Below are positions 51,206 through 59,566 of a DNA stretch of 64,000 nucleotides, piece by piece; position 1 is the first letter of the stretch; the number at the start of each line of letters is the position of its first letter. The DNA is from Streptomyces sp. NBC_01198 (GTDB lineage Bacteria > Actinomycetota > Actinomycetes > Streptomycetales > Streptomycetaceae). The stretch covers positions 3,184,001-3,248,000 of the forward strand of contig NZ_CP108568.1 of the NCBI RefSeq assembly GCF_036010485.1, written 5' to 3'. The position numbers were made by a program, and so were the translations under genes. The notes under the pieces were generated by a model. The model worked only from the letters and a program-made list of their open reading frames with translations, was not told the origin of the DNA and did no database searches.

Positions 51206-51865
51206 GTGCGAGTGGTCATCGCCGAGGATTCGGTACTGCTGCGGGATGGCCTGACGCGGCTGCTGACCGACCGCGGCCACGACGTGGTGGCCGGCGTCGG
51301 CGACGCCGTGGGCCTGATCAAGGCGGTCGACGAGCTCGCGGCACAGGGGGCGGCACCCGACGTGGTCGTCGCCGACGTGCGGATGCCCCCCACCCATACG
51401 GACGAGGGCGTGCGCGCGGCGGTGCAGCTGCGCCGGGACCATCCCGAGGTCGGAGTGCTCGTGCTGTCTCAGTATGTGGAGGAGCAGTACGCCACCGAGC
51501 TGATCGCCGGCAGCAGCCGCGGCGTCGGCTACCTGCTCAAGGACCGGGTCGCGGACGTACGGGAATTCGTGGATGCCGTGGTCAGGGTGGCCGAGGGCGG
51601 TACGGCCCTGGACCCCGAGGTGGTCGCCCAGCTGCTCGGCCGCAGCCGCAAGCAGCATGTTCTTGCCAATCTCACTCCGCGAGAACGCGAGGTACTCGGC
51701 CTGATGGCCGAGGGGCGTACGAACTCGGCCGTGGCCAGGCAGCTGGTGGTGAGCGACGGAGCGGTGGAGAAGCACGTCAGCAACATCTTCCTCAAGCTGG
51801 GCCTGGCCCCGAGTGACGGGGATCACCGTCGGGTGCTGGCCGTGCTCACCTACCTCAACTCCTGA
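51206..51865 (+). CDS. NarL/FixJ-family response regulator
   Basis: A 219-aa two-component regulator. The receiver domain begins [16 protein letters not shown] and has the phosphoacceptor Asp57 in [10 protein letters not shown] and the conserved Lys in GYLLKDRV. The LuxR-type HTH spans about residues 153-210 ([20 protein letters not shown], then [14 protein letters not shown]). I chose the GTG at 51206 (GGAGG 5 nt upstream); a GTG at 51194 is possible. It should serve the two kinases 1.1-3.9 kb upstream. It is followed by korA. Confidence 0.92.
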   Translation: MRVVIAEDSVLLRDGLTRLLTDRGHDVVAGVGDAVGLIKAVDELAAQGAAPDVVVADVRMPPTHTDEGVRAAVQLRRDHPEVGVLVLSQYVEEQYATELIAGSSRGVGYLLKDRVADVREFVDAVVRVAEGGTALDPEVVAQLLGRSRKQHVLANLTPREREVLGLMAEGRTNSAVARQLVVSDGAVEKHVSNIFLKLGLAPSDGDHRRVLAVLTYLNS

Positions 51866-51957
51866 GGTACACGGGCTCCGCGCGCCATTCTGTCTCGACA
51901 GGCGAGACGTCGTTTCACCATGCGGGACGCCGGACGGTCGGCGCGCCGCCCAGATGA

Positions 51958-51969
51958 CCGGACGTCCGG
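51958..51969. promoter_or_regulatory. 12-bp palindrome upstream of korA
   Basis: CCGGACGTCCGG is a perfect palindrome 65 bp upstream of the korA GTG, in a 168-bp gap that must also contain the korA promoter. GC-rich palindromes occur by chance in such DNA, so this is only a candidate operator. Confidence 0.3.
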
Positions 51970-52033
51970 GGAAGGCGACCCTTACCGCCGTACGATGACC
52001 GGTGAGCCGCCGCCTCGAAGGAGGTCCGTTTCC

Positions 52034-54001
52034 GTGACCAGCCAGGTCAGCAGCCCCATTACCGCGGGCACCGCAAAAGAGCCGTCCGCCGTTGTCGACA
52101 CCGACGCTCCCGACGAGAACCGCAAACCGGCGAAGGAGACCCGGCGCCTCGACCGTGTGATCATTCGTTTTGCGGGTGATTCGGGTGATGGTATGCAGCT
52201 CACGGGTGATCGTTTCACGTCGGAGACGGCGTCGTTCGGTAATGATCTGTCGACGTTGCCGAATTTTCCGGCGGAGATTCGGGCGCCTGCGGGGACGTTG
52301 CCGGGGGTGTCGTCGTTCCAGTTGCATTTCGCGGATCATGACATTCTGACGCCGGGGGATGCGCCGGATGTGCTGGTGGCGATGAATCCGGCGGCGTTGA
52401 AGGCGAATCTGGGTGATCTGCCGCGGGGTGCGGAGGTCATCGTGAACACCGATGAGTTCACCGGGCGTGCGCTGGGCAAGGTGGGCTGGCCGGTGAGTCC
52501 GCTGCTGGACGGGTCGCTGGCGGGGTTCGCGGTGCATGAGGTGCCGTTGACGACGCTGACGCTGGAGGCGTTGAAGGATTCGGGGCTGGCGCGGAAGGAC
52601 GCGGAGCGGGCGAAGAACATGTTCGCTCTGGGGTTGCTGTCGTGGATGTATCACCGGCCGACGGAGGGTACCGAGGCGTTCTTGCTGCGGAAGTTCGCGG
52701 GGAAGCCGGATATCGCGGCGGCGAACGTGGCGGCGTTCCGTGCGGGGTGGAACTTCGGGGAGACGACGGAGGATTTCGCGGTCTCCTACGAGGTCGCTCC
52801 TGCGTCGTCGGCGTTTCCCGCGGGAACCTACCGGAACATTTCCGGGAATCTGGCGCTGTCGTACGGGTTGATCGCGGCGGGCCGGCAGTCGGGGCTGCCG
52901 TTGTTCCTGGGGTCGTATCCGATCACGCCGGCCTCCGACATTCTGCACGAGCTGTCCCGGCACAAGAATTTCGGGGTGCGGACGTTCCAGGCCGAGGACG
53001 AGATCGCCGCGATCGGTGCGGCGCTGGGGGCCGCGTTCGGCGGGTCCCTCGCGGTGACGACGACGTCGGGGCCGGGGGTGGCGCTGAAGTCGGAGACGAT
53101 CGGTTTGGCGGTGTCGCTGGAGCTGCCGCTGCTGGTGGTCGACATCCAGCGCGGCGGGCCCTCGACGGGGCTGCCGACCAAGACCGAGCAGGCCGACCTG
53201 TTGCAGGCGATGTTCGGCCGCAACGGGGAGGCCCCGGTCCCGGTGCTGGCCCCGGCAACCGCCGGTGACTGCTTCGCGATGGCGCTGGAGGCCGCCCGGA
53301 TCGCGGTGACCTACCGCACCCCGGTCTTCCTGCTCTCCGACGGCTACCTCGCCAACGGCTCCGAGCCCTGGCGGATCCCCGACGTGGAGGAGCTGCCGGA
53401 TCTGCGGGTGGAGTTCGCGGCCGGCCCCAACCACACCGACGCCGAGGGGGTGGAGTCGTTCTGGCCGTATCTGCGGGACCCGGTCACGCTGGCCCGCCCG
53501 TGGGCGGTGCCCGGCACGGCGGGCCTGGAGCACCGGATCGGCGGGATCGAGAAGCAGGACGGCACCGGCAACATCTCCTACGACCCGGCCAACCACGACC
53601 TGATGGTCCGCACCCGCCAGGCCAAGATCGACAACATCACCGTGCCCCACGCGGCGGTCGACGACCCCACCGGCCGGGCCCGCACCCTCGTCGTGGGGTG
53701 GGGCTCGACGTATGGGCCGGTGACCGCCGCGGTGCGGCGGATCCGCGGCACCGGCCAGGAGGTCGCGCAGGTCCACCTGCGCCACCTCAACCCCTTCCCC
53801 GCGAACCTGGAACACATCCTGGGCTCCTATGAGCGGGTGGTGGTGCCGGAGATGAACCTCGGCCAGCTCGCCCACCTGCTGCGCGCCCGCTACCTGGTCG
53901 ACGCCACCTCCCTGACACAGGTCACCGGGCTGCCCTTCAAGGCCGAACAGCTCGCCGACTCCATCACCGCGATCACGACGCAGGAGGCAGACCATGCCTG
54001 A
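52034..54001 (+). CDS. korA: 2-oxoacid (2-oxoglutarate-type):ferredoxin oxidoreductase, alpha subunit (fused gamma-alpha)
   Basis: A 655-aa subunit. The gamma domain comes first (RVIIRFAGDSGDGMQLTGDR, then LHFADHDILTPGDAPDVLVA) and the alpha domain follows from about residue 270 (NISGNLALSYGLIAAGRQSG, GSYPITPASDILHELSR, AEDEIAAIGAALGAAFGG). With KorB it oxidatively decarboxylates 2-oxoglutarate or a similar 2-oxoacid to acyl-CoA and reduces ferredoxin. The GTG at 52034 has GGAGG 9 nt upstream. Codon choice in the first half is strikingly unlike the second half. korB overlaps by 8 bp. Confidence 0.93.
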   Translation: MTSQVSSPITAGTAKEPSAVVDTDAPDENRKPAKETRRLDRVIIRFAGDSGDGMQLTGDRFTSETASFGNDLSTLPNFPAEIRAPAGTLPGVSSFQLHFADHDILTPGDAPDVLVAMNPAALKANLGDLPRGAEVIVNTDEFTGRALGKVGWPVSPLLDGSLAGFAVHEVPLTTLTLEALKDSGLARKDAERAKNMFALGLLSWMYHRPTEGTEAFLLRKFAGKPDIAAANVAAFRAGWNFGETTEDFAVSYEVAPASSAFPAGTYRNISGNLALSYGLIAAGRQSGLPLFLGSYPITPASDILHELSRHKNFGVRTFQAEDEIAAIGAALGAAFGGSLAVTTTSGPGVALKSETIGLAVSLELPLLVVDIQRGGPSTGLPTKTEQADLLQAMFGRNGEAPVPVLAPATAGDCFAMALEAARIAVTYRTPVFLLSDGYLANGSEPWRIPDVEELPDLRVEFAAGPNHTDAEGVESFWPYLRDPVTLARPWAVPGTAGLEHRIGGIEKQDGTGNISYDPANHDLMVRTRQAKIDNITVPHAAVDDPTGRARTLVVGWGSTYGPVTAAVRRIRGTGQEVAQVHLRHLNPFPANLEHILGSYERVVVPEMNLGQLAHLLRARYLVDATSLTQVTGLPFKAEQLADSITAITTQEADHA

Positions 54002-55118
54002 GGTCACTGGAGTGTCCGGGGCACTGGGGGCGACCGGGGCGACCGGGGTGACTGGGGTCTCCGAGGCGCTCTCGCTGGTGCCCAAGGCGGCCGGCCGGCA
54101 GTCGATGAAGGACTTCAAATCCGACCAGGAGGTCCGCTGGTGCCCCGGCTGCGGGGACTACGCGGTCCTGGCCGCGGTGCAGTCCTTCATGCCGGAACTG
54201 GGACTGGCCCGGGAGAACGTGGTGTTCATCTCCGGGATCGGCTGCTCCTCCCGCTTCCCCTACTACATGAACACCTACGGCATGCACTCCATCCACGGCC
54301 GCGCCCCCGCCATCGCCACCGGTCTTGCGACCTCCCGGCGGGACCTGTCGGTATGGGTCGTCACCGGGGACGGCGACGCGCTGTCCATCGGCGGGAACCA
54401 CCTGATCCACGCGCTGCGGCGGAACGTGAACCTGAAGATCCTGCTGTTCAACAACCGGATCTACGGGCTGACCAAGGGGCAGTACTCGCCGACGTCGGAG
54501 ACCGGGAAGATCACCAAGTCCACGCCGATGGGATCGCTGGACGCCCCCTTCAACCCGGTCTCGCTGGCGATCGGCGCGGAGGCCTCCTTCGTGGCCCGCA
54601 CCATCGACTCCGACCGCAAACACCTGCAGTCCGTCCTGCGGGCGGCAGCCGACCACCCCGGCACCGCGCTGGTCGAGATCTACCAGAACTGCAACATCTT
54701 CAACGACGGCGCCTTCGACGCCCTCAAGGACACCGCGACCGCCACCGAGGCCGTCGTCCGCCTCGAACACGGCCAGCCCATCCGCTTCGGCACCCCCGCC
54801 CCCGACGGCCTGGGCTCCAGGGGCGTCATCCGCGACCCCCACACCGGCGACCTGACCGTCGTGGACGTCACCGACACCACCACCGACCACATCCTCATCC
54901 ACGACGCCCACACCCCCAACCCCGCCACCGCCTTCGCCCTGTCCCGCCTCGCCGACCCCGACACCCTCCACCACACCCCCATCGGCGTCCTGCGCGACAC
55001 CCGACGACCCGTCTACGACACCGGCATGGCCGACCAACTCGACCAGGCCACCACCCAATACGGCCCAGGCAACCTCGCCACCCTCCTCGCCGGCCCCGAC
55101 ACCTGGACCGTCTCCTGA
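53994..55118 (+). CDS. korB: 2-oxoacid:ferredoxin oxidoreductase, beta subunit
   Basis: A 374-aa thiamine-diphosphate and [4Fe-4S] subunit. Cluster cysteines are C50 and C53 in RWCPGCGDYAV, C84 in SGIGCSSRFPY and one in IYQNCNIFND. The ThDP motif is GDGDALSIGGNHLIHALRRN with the closing NNRIYGLTKGQ. Residues 5-22 are a low-complexity run (TGVSGALGATGATGVTGV) not needed by the family. It is coupled to korA and ends at a terminator. Confidence 0.94.
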   Translation: MPEVTGVSGALGATGATGVTGVSEALSLVPKAAGRQSMKDFKSDQEVRWCPGCGDYAVLAAVQSFMPELGLARENVVFISGIGCSSRFPYYMNTYGMHSIHGRAPAIATGLATSRRDLSVWVVTGDGDALSIGGNHLIHALRRNVNLKILLFNNRIYGLTKGQYSPTSETGKITKSTPMGSLDAPFNPVSLAIGAEASFVARTIDSDRKHLQSVLRAAADHPGTALVEIYQNCNIFNDGAFDALKDTATATEAVVRLEHGQPIRFGTPAPDGLGSRGVIRDPHTGDLTVVDVTDTTTDHILIHDAHTPNPATAFALSRLADPDTLHHTPIGVLRDTRRPVYDTGMADQLDQATTQYGPGNLATLLAGPDTWTVS

Positions 55119-55135
55119 CCCAGCAGAAGAGGAAC

Positions 55136-55161
55136 CGCTTCCCCCGCACCCGGGGGAAGCG
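55136..55161. terminator. Terminator after korB
   Basis: CGCTTCCCCCG (55136-55146) and CGGGGGAAGCG (55151-55161) form a perfect 11-bp stem on a 4-nt loop, 18 bases after the korB stop and between convergent genes. Confidence 0.75.
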
Positions 55162-55194
55162 CCCCCCTGCGGGGAGCCGCCGGCCGCCGTGGCC

Positions 55195-55542
55195 TCACGC
55201 GTGGGCGGCGTCGTAGGCGGACTGGGCCGCCGCGACGGCGGCGACGTGGGACTCGGTCCAGGTGGCGAGCGCGCGGACCTTGCGGGCCGCCTCGTGGCCG
55301 AGGGCGGTGAGGTCGTAGTCGACGTGGGGCGGGATGACGGGGCGGGCGGTGCGGCGAACGAAGCCGTCCCGCTCCAGCGTCCGCAGCGTCTGCGTCAGCA
55401 TCTTCTCGCTCACGTCCCCGATGCCGTCCCGCAGCTCGCTGAAGCGCAAAGTGCCGGCGTCGAGCAGGGCGGCGAGCACCAGGACGCCCCACCGGCTGGT
55501 GACGTGTTCGAGAATGGCCCGCTCAGGGCAGCTCACCTTCAT
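55195..55542 (-). CDS. HxlR-family transcriptional regulator
   Basis: A 115-aa winged-helix regulator: CPERAILEHVTSRWGVLVLA with the conserved N-terminal Cys5, FSELRDGIGDVSEKMLTQTL, and the wing PPHVDYDLTALGHE. HxlR proteins such as YodB and QorR sense electrophiles or quinones through this Cys and repress reductases. It is divergent from an NmrA-like reductase, the classic pairing, and a GTACCC/GGGTAC palindrome lies 10 bp upstream of its ATG. Confidence 0.9.
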   Translation of the reverse strand: MKVSCPERAILEHVTSRWGVLVLAALLDAGTLRFSELRDGIGDVSEKMLTQTLRTLERDGFVRRTARPVIPPHVDYDLTALGHEAARKVRALATWTESHVAAVAAAQSAYDAAHA

Positions 55543-55551
55543 GTACGTACC

Positions 55552-55569
55552 GTACCCAAAGGTGGGTAC
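55552..55569. promoter_or_regulatory. Probable HxlR operator
   Basis: GTACCC AAAGGT GGGTAC: perfect 6-bp arms with a 6-base centre, directly followed towards the HxlR gene by further GTAC motifs (TGTACGTACCGTACCC). GTAC-rich palindromes are typical HxlR targets. Confidence 0.7.
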
Positions 55570-55656
55570 TGTCCTTAAGTTAGCGTGCCGGTTACGGTGA
55601 TCCCGGCCGGAAGAACGTCCGGACCGCAAGAACCGCCACCCCCCGGGAGATCCACC

Positions 55657-56526
55657 GTGAGCATCGTCGTCACCGGCGCCACCGGCCAGCTGGGCCGCCT
55701 CGTCATCGCAGACCTGCTGGAGCGCGGGGTGGCGCCCGGCGGGATCGCCGCCGTCGTGCGGGACGCGGACAAGGCGGCCGACCTCGCGGCGGGCGGTGTG
55801 GAGGTACGGGTCGCCGACTACGACACGCCCGCGAGCCTCAAGGGCGCCTTCGCCGCGGGCGACCGCGTCCTGATGGTCTCGGCGAACGAGGTCGGCCGGC
55901 GCATCCCGCAGCACATCGCGGTGGTCGACGCGGCTGCCGAGGCCGGCGTGGCACTGCTGGTGTACACCGGCGTGCTGGGCGGCCCGGCCGCCGACTTCGT
56001 CCTCGCCGACGAGCACAAGGCGACCGAGGAGCACATCCTGGCCTCGGGGCTGCCGTACGTCTTCCTGCGCAACGGCTGGTACACCGAGGTCTACACCGCG
56101 AATCTGCCGGCGGTGCTCGAACACGGCGTCGTGATCGGCAACGCGGGCGAGGGGCGGGTCGCGTCGGCCGCGCGCGCGGACTACGCGGCGGCGGCCGCCG
56201 CCGTACTGACCGGCGAGGGGCACGAGAACCGGGCCTACGACCTGAGCGGCGACACCGCCTGGAGCTTCCCCGACTACGCGGCCACCGTCGCGGAGCTGTC
56301 CGGCCGGGAGGTCGTCTACCGCGACGTGACCGCGGCCGAGAGGCAGGAGATCCTCACCGGCGTGGGGGTGCCGGCCGACTTCGCGGCGGTGCTGGTGGAC
56401 GTGGACCGGGCCATCGAGCGCGGCCTGCTGGCCGGCACCGGCGGGGAGCTGTCCCGGCTGATCGGCCGGCCGACGACGCCACTGCGCGAGACGGTCGCGG
56501 TCGAGCTGCGCGCGCTGGACGCCTGA
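55657..56526 (+). CDS. NmrA-like NAD(P)H-dependent reductase (quinone reductase type 2-like)
   Basis: A 289-aa atypical SDR, like E. coli QorB/YtfG. The cofactor motif is VVTGATGQLGRLVIADLLER; LASGLPYVFLRNGWYTEVYT and YDLSGDTAWSFPDYAATVAE are family-typical. It likely reduces quinones or similar electrophiles, with HxlR control upstream. I chose GTG 55657 because GGGAGA precedes it and a longer frame has no relation to the family. Confidence 0.88.
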   Translation: MSIVVTGATGQLGRLVIADLLERGVAPGGIAAVVRDADKAADLAAGGVEVRVADYDTPASLKGAFAAGDRVLMVSANEVGRRIPQHIAVVDAAAEAGVALLVYTGVLGGPAADFVLADEHKATEEHILASGLPYVFLRNGWYTEVYTANLPAVLEHGVVIGNAGEGRVASAARADYAAAAAAVLTGEGHENRAYDLSGDTAWSFPDYAATVAELSGREVVYRDVTAAERQEILTGVGVPADFAAVLVDVDRAIERGLLAGTGGELSRLIGRPTTPLRETVAVELRALDA

Positions 56527-56644
56527 GCACCGCTCCGTCAGGACCAATCCGCGATACGGGCCTGGCAGTGCGGTCGGCCGACCGCTACCTTCGGACTGCC
56601 GCCCGTACCCGCTCCGCGTACGGCGGCGTGGGGAGGATCGGACG

Positions 56645-57607
56645 ATGGGCGACAAGCGCGCAGGGCTGGTGTACGGCTTCGCGGCCTACGGCATGTGGGG
56701 CCTGTTCCCGCTCTACTGGCCGCTGCTGGAACCCGCGGGGGCCGGCGAGATCCTGGCCCACCGGATGGTGTGGTCGCTGGTGGTGGTCGGCGTCCTGCTG
56801 CTGGCGCTGCGCCGGTGGACCTGGATCGCGGACCTGATACGCCGGCCCCGCCGCCTCGCCCTGATCGCGGTCGCCGCGACCGTGGTGTCGGTGAACTGGG
56901 GCATGTACATCTGGGCGGTCAACGCCGGGCACGTCGTGGAGACCTCGCTCGGCTACTTCATCAACCCGCTGGTCACCATCGCCCTCGCCGTCCTCGTCCT
57001 GCACGAGCGGCTGCGGCCCGTGCAGTGGGCGGCGGTCGGCATCGGCGGCGCGGCCGTCGCCGTGCTCGCGGTCGGCTACGGCCGGCTGCCGTGGATCGCG
57101 CTGACGCTGGCCTTCTCCTTCGGCACCTACAGCCTGGTCAAGAAGAAGATCGCCATGGGCGGCCTGGAGTCGCTGGCCGCCGAGACCTCCGTGCAGTTCC
57201 TGCCCGCCATCGTCTTCCTGATGGTGCTCGGCTCCCGCGGCGACTCGACCTTCACCCACCACGGCCCCGGCCACGCCGGGCTGCTGGCGCTGTCCGGGGT
57301 GGTCACCGCGGTGCCGCTGGTCTGCTTCGGCATGTCGGCGAATCGGCTGCCGCTGTCCACCCTCGGCCTGCTGCAGTATCTGGCCCCGGTCTTCCAGTTC
57401 CTGATCGGCATCCTGCACTTCCACGAGACGATGTCGACGGAGCAGTGGATCGGCTTCCTGCTGGTCTGGTCGGCCCTGGTCCTGCTGACCGTCGACGCCC
57501 TCCGCAACGCCCGCCGCACCCGCGCGACCGCCATCGCCCACCCCGTCCCCGCGCCCGACGCCGCCGACCCGGCAACCACCCCCGGCGCCCCGGCGGGTGC
57601 CGCCTAA
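56645..57607 (+). CDS. rarD: RarD-type EamA/DMT-family transporter
   Basis: A 320-aa ten-span membrane protein. The RarD signature is clear: GLVYGFAAYGMWGLFPLYWP, ILAHRMVWSLVVVGVLLLA, SVNWGMYIWAVNAGHVVETS and SLGYFINPLVTIALAVLVL. RarD was linked to chloramphenicol sensitivity in Pseudomonas; the natural substrate is unknown. The C-terminal 25 residues are Ala/Pro-rich. Confidence 0.92.
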   Translation: MGDKRAGLVYGFAAYGMWGLFPLYWPLLEPAGAGEILAHRMVWSLVVVGVLLLALRRWTWIADLIRRPRRLALIAVAATVVSVNWGMYIWAVNAGHVVETSLGYFINPLVTIALAVLVLHERLRPVQWAAVGIGGAAVAVLAVGYGRLPWIALTLAFSFGTYSLVKKKIAMGGLESLAAETSVQFLPAIVFLMVLGSRGDSTFTHHGPGHAGLLALSGVVTAVPLVCFGMSANRLPLSTLGLLQYLAPVFQFLIGILHFHETMSTEQWIGFLLVWSALVLLTVDALRNARRTRATAIAHPVPAPDAADPATTPGAPAGAA

Positions 57608-57693
57608 AGACCGGGCGGAAGCCCGGCTCCCCGGGTCTCCCCGGCCGCCTTATTCGATTGCCGTCCCCGCTTCCGGTCGGATAGGAAGCCTGC

Positions 57694-58239
57694 ATGCTAA
57701 AAGGCGGCACGATCGGGCTCAGAGCCCGGCACGAGGACGACATCCCGATCCTGCGGACCGAGCTCTACGACGACGTGGTCTACTCCTCGCGGGCCGACGG
57801 CCGGCCGTGGCGGCCGCTGCCCCCCGGGTCGAAGGATCCGCGGGTCGCGGTGGACGCCGAGGACCCGAGGCACGTCCCGTTCTCCGTGGTGGAGCTGGAC
57901 GGCGGCGCGCTGATCGGCATCGCGGAACTGTGGAACATCGACACCCACCACCGGTCCGCGCATATCGGCATCGGGCTGCTGGCGGCCAGCCGCGGCAAGG
58001 GCTACGGCACCGACGTGGTCGCGACACTGTGCCACTACGGCTTCGTGGTGCGCGGTCTGCACCGGCTGCAGATCGAGACGCTGGCGGACAACACCGCGAT
58101 GCTGCGCTCCGCCGAGCGCAACGGCTTCGTCCGCGAGGGCGTGCTGCGCTCCTCGGCCTGGGTGTTGGGCGAGTTCCTGGACGAGGCGCTGCTCGGCCTG
58201 CTCGCCCGGGACTGGCAGCCGCGGCCCCGCTCGAACTGA
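57694..58239 (+). CDS. GNAT-family N-acetyltransferase (RimJ/RimL-like)
   Basis: A 181-aa acetyltransferase of the Acetyltransf_3 group. It begins LRARHEDDIPILRTELYDD; the acetyl-CoA pyrophosphate loop is AASRGKGYGTDVVATLCHYG, and RLQIETLADNTAMLRSAERN with FVREGVLRSSAWV completes the fold. Relatives acetylate protein N-termini, amino acids or antibiotics; the target here is unknown. It is convergent with the LPMO gene across a strong terminator. Confidence 0.9.
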   Translation: MLKGGTIGLRARHEDDIPILRTELYDDVVYSSRADGRPWRPLPPGSKDPRVAVDAEDPRHVPFSVVELDGGALIGIAELWNIDTHHRSAHIGIGLLAASRGKGYGTDVVATLCHYGFVVRGLHRLQIETLADNTAMLRSAERNGFVREGVLRSSAWVLGEFLDEALLGLLARDWQPRPRSN

Positions 58240-58267
58240 CCCGCGCCCCGGCCTGTACGCGTGCGCC

Positions 58268-58315
58268 CCGGCGTCCGTCCCGCACGGCCACGGGGCCGTA
58301 CGGGGCGGGCGCCGG
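58268..58315. terminator. Bidirectional terminator between the GNAT and LPMO genes
   Basis: A 22-position stem pairs 58268-58289 with 58294-58315 around the loop ACGG; 19 positions are Watson-Crick matches and the other three are substitutions that remain G-U compatible on one strand. It fills the gap between convergent stops. Confidence 0.85.
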
Positions 58316-58325
58316 TCACGGCACG

Positions 58326-59474
58326 TCAGGAGAACGTGCAGGTGATTGAGCCGTTGGGCAGGTTGATGCCGGACGAGGAGTTCGCGGTGAAGCCGAACGT
58401 CGTCGTGCCGTCCGGCGGGATCGTGCCGTTGTAGGCGGCGTTGGCCACGTTCGCCACGCCGCCGCTACTGGACAGCACGCCGTTCCACAGACTCGATATC
58501 TGCGTTCCGTCGCCTGGCTTCCAGGTCACCTTCCAGTGGCTCGTCGGTGTGCTGCCGTGGTTCATGACCTCCACCGAGGCCTGGAAGCCGCCGCTCCAGG
58601 ACGTGGTCACCGAATACAGCGCCATGCAGGCACCGTCCACCGGCGGCATGGATGTGGGAGGCGTGGACGTCGGGGTCTGCGAGGTCGGGGGCGTGGACGT
58701 CGGGGTCTGCGAAGTGGGGGGCGTGGACGTCGGGGTCTGCGAGGTCGGGGAAGTCGTGGCGCCGTTGTGGATACCGGTGACCTCGCCGTGGCCGCCGTCG
58801 AAGGCGATGTCGGAGCAGGAGAAGAAGTTCTCGTTGCTGTCCGAGCGGACCCACTGGATGAAGATCAGCGCGTTGCCGGTGCGGCCCGAGGGCAGCGCCT
58901 GGTCCCAGTAGTAGTGGCCGCCGTCAGTGCCCGGCGAACCCACCGCGGGCGGGTTGGTGCTGCTGCCGATCGAGTCCAGGTCGGCCCAGGCCAGCGGGGT
59001 GGTCGGGGACCAGCCCTGCCGGGTGATGTAGACGTGGAAGGTGCCGGGGTGCGCGGCCCAGTTGCTGTACTGCAGCTGGATCGAGGAACCGGACGTCAGG
59101 TGGGTCCTGGGCCAGTCGTCCCGGGCCGCGTTGTAGGAGGAGAAGTCGTAGGGCGACTTGTTGCCCGCGCTGCACAGCGTCCCGTCGGGCACGTAGCCGG
59201 AGGTGCGGCCGCCCGCGTTGGAGTCGAGCACCGCGAACCAGTTGTAGAGCGGTGTCGTACCGCTCTGCGCCACCGCCGCCGCGCAGGCCGGGTTGGTGGG
59301 TATGAGCGCGCCGGTGGACGTCCGGGCGTCCTGGTAGCACAGGTAGGTGCGCGAGCCCGGCGACATGGCGACGCCGTGCGCCTGGGCGGAGCCCTGGGTG
59401 ATCAGGACGATGCCGAGCGCCGAGAGCAGCGTGGCGAGGACGGCAATTAAGGAGAGCTGTCTGTTTCTCTTCAA
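58326..59474 (-). CDS. Secreted AA10 lytic polysaccharide monooxygenase with CBM2 (cellulose-active type)
   Basis: A 382-aa secreted copper enzyme that oxidatively cleaves crystalline cellulose. The signal peptide ends at QA before His33, which becomes the N-terminal histidine of the histidine brace (HGVAMSPGSRTYL). The catalytic domain (33 to about 230) is very like Streptomyces CelS2-type proteins (LYNWFAVLDSNAGGR, QYSNWAAHPGTFHVYIT, FIQWVRSDSNENFFSCSDI). A repeated Thr/Pro/Ser linker joins it to a C-terminal CBM2 (WSGGFQASVEVMNHG, PPDGTTTFGF). The start is TTG 59474. A CebR-type box lies 93 bp upstream. Confidence 0.95.
   Translation of the reverse strand: MKRNRQLSLIAVLATLLSALGIVLITQGSAQAHGVAMSPGSRTYLCYQDARTSTGALIPTNPACAAAVAQSGTTPLYNWFAVLDSNAGGRTSGYVPDGTLCSAGNKSPYDFSSYNAARDDWPRTHLTSGSSIQLQYSNWAAHPGTFHVYITRQGWSPTTPLAWADLDSIGSSTNPPAVGSPGTDGGHYYWDQALPSGRTGNALIFIQWVRSDSNENFFSCSDIAFDGGHGEVTGIHNGATTSPTSQTPTSTPPTSQTPTSTPPTSQTPTSTPPTSMPPVDGACMALYSVTTSWSGGFQASVEVMNHGSTPTSHWKVTWKPGDGTQISSLWNGVLSSSGGVANVANAAYNGTIPPDGTTTFGFTANSSSGINLPNGSITCTFS
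58651..58750. repeat. 30-bp tandem repeats encoding the LPMO linker
   Basis: Three 30-bp units (58651-58680, 58681-58710, 58711-58740) plus 10 bp of a fourth encode a ten-residue unit TSQTPTSTPP. The last 20 bases of each unit (GCGTGGACGTCGGGGTCTGC) are identical in all three; differences are confined to the first ten. Confidence 0.9.
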
Positions 59475-59566
59475 GGTGGTGACCTTTCCGGCGACGTCCC
59501 CGAGGCCGTGGGTCCACCGCAGCCGGTCCTCGAGGGCGGAGTGGGGGGAGATGTGCCGTGGCAGCG

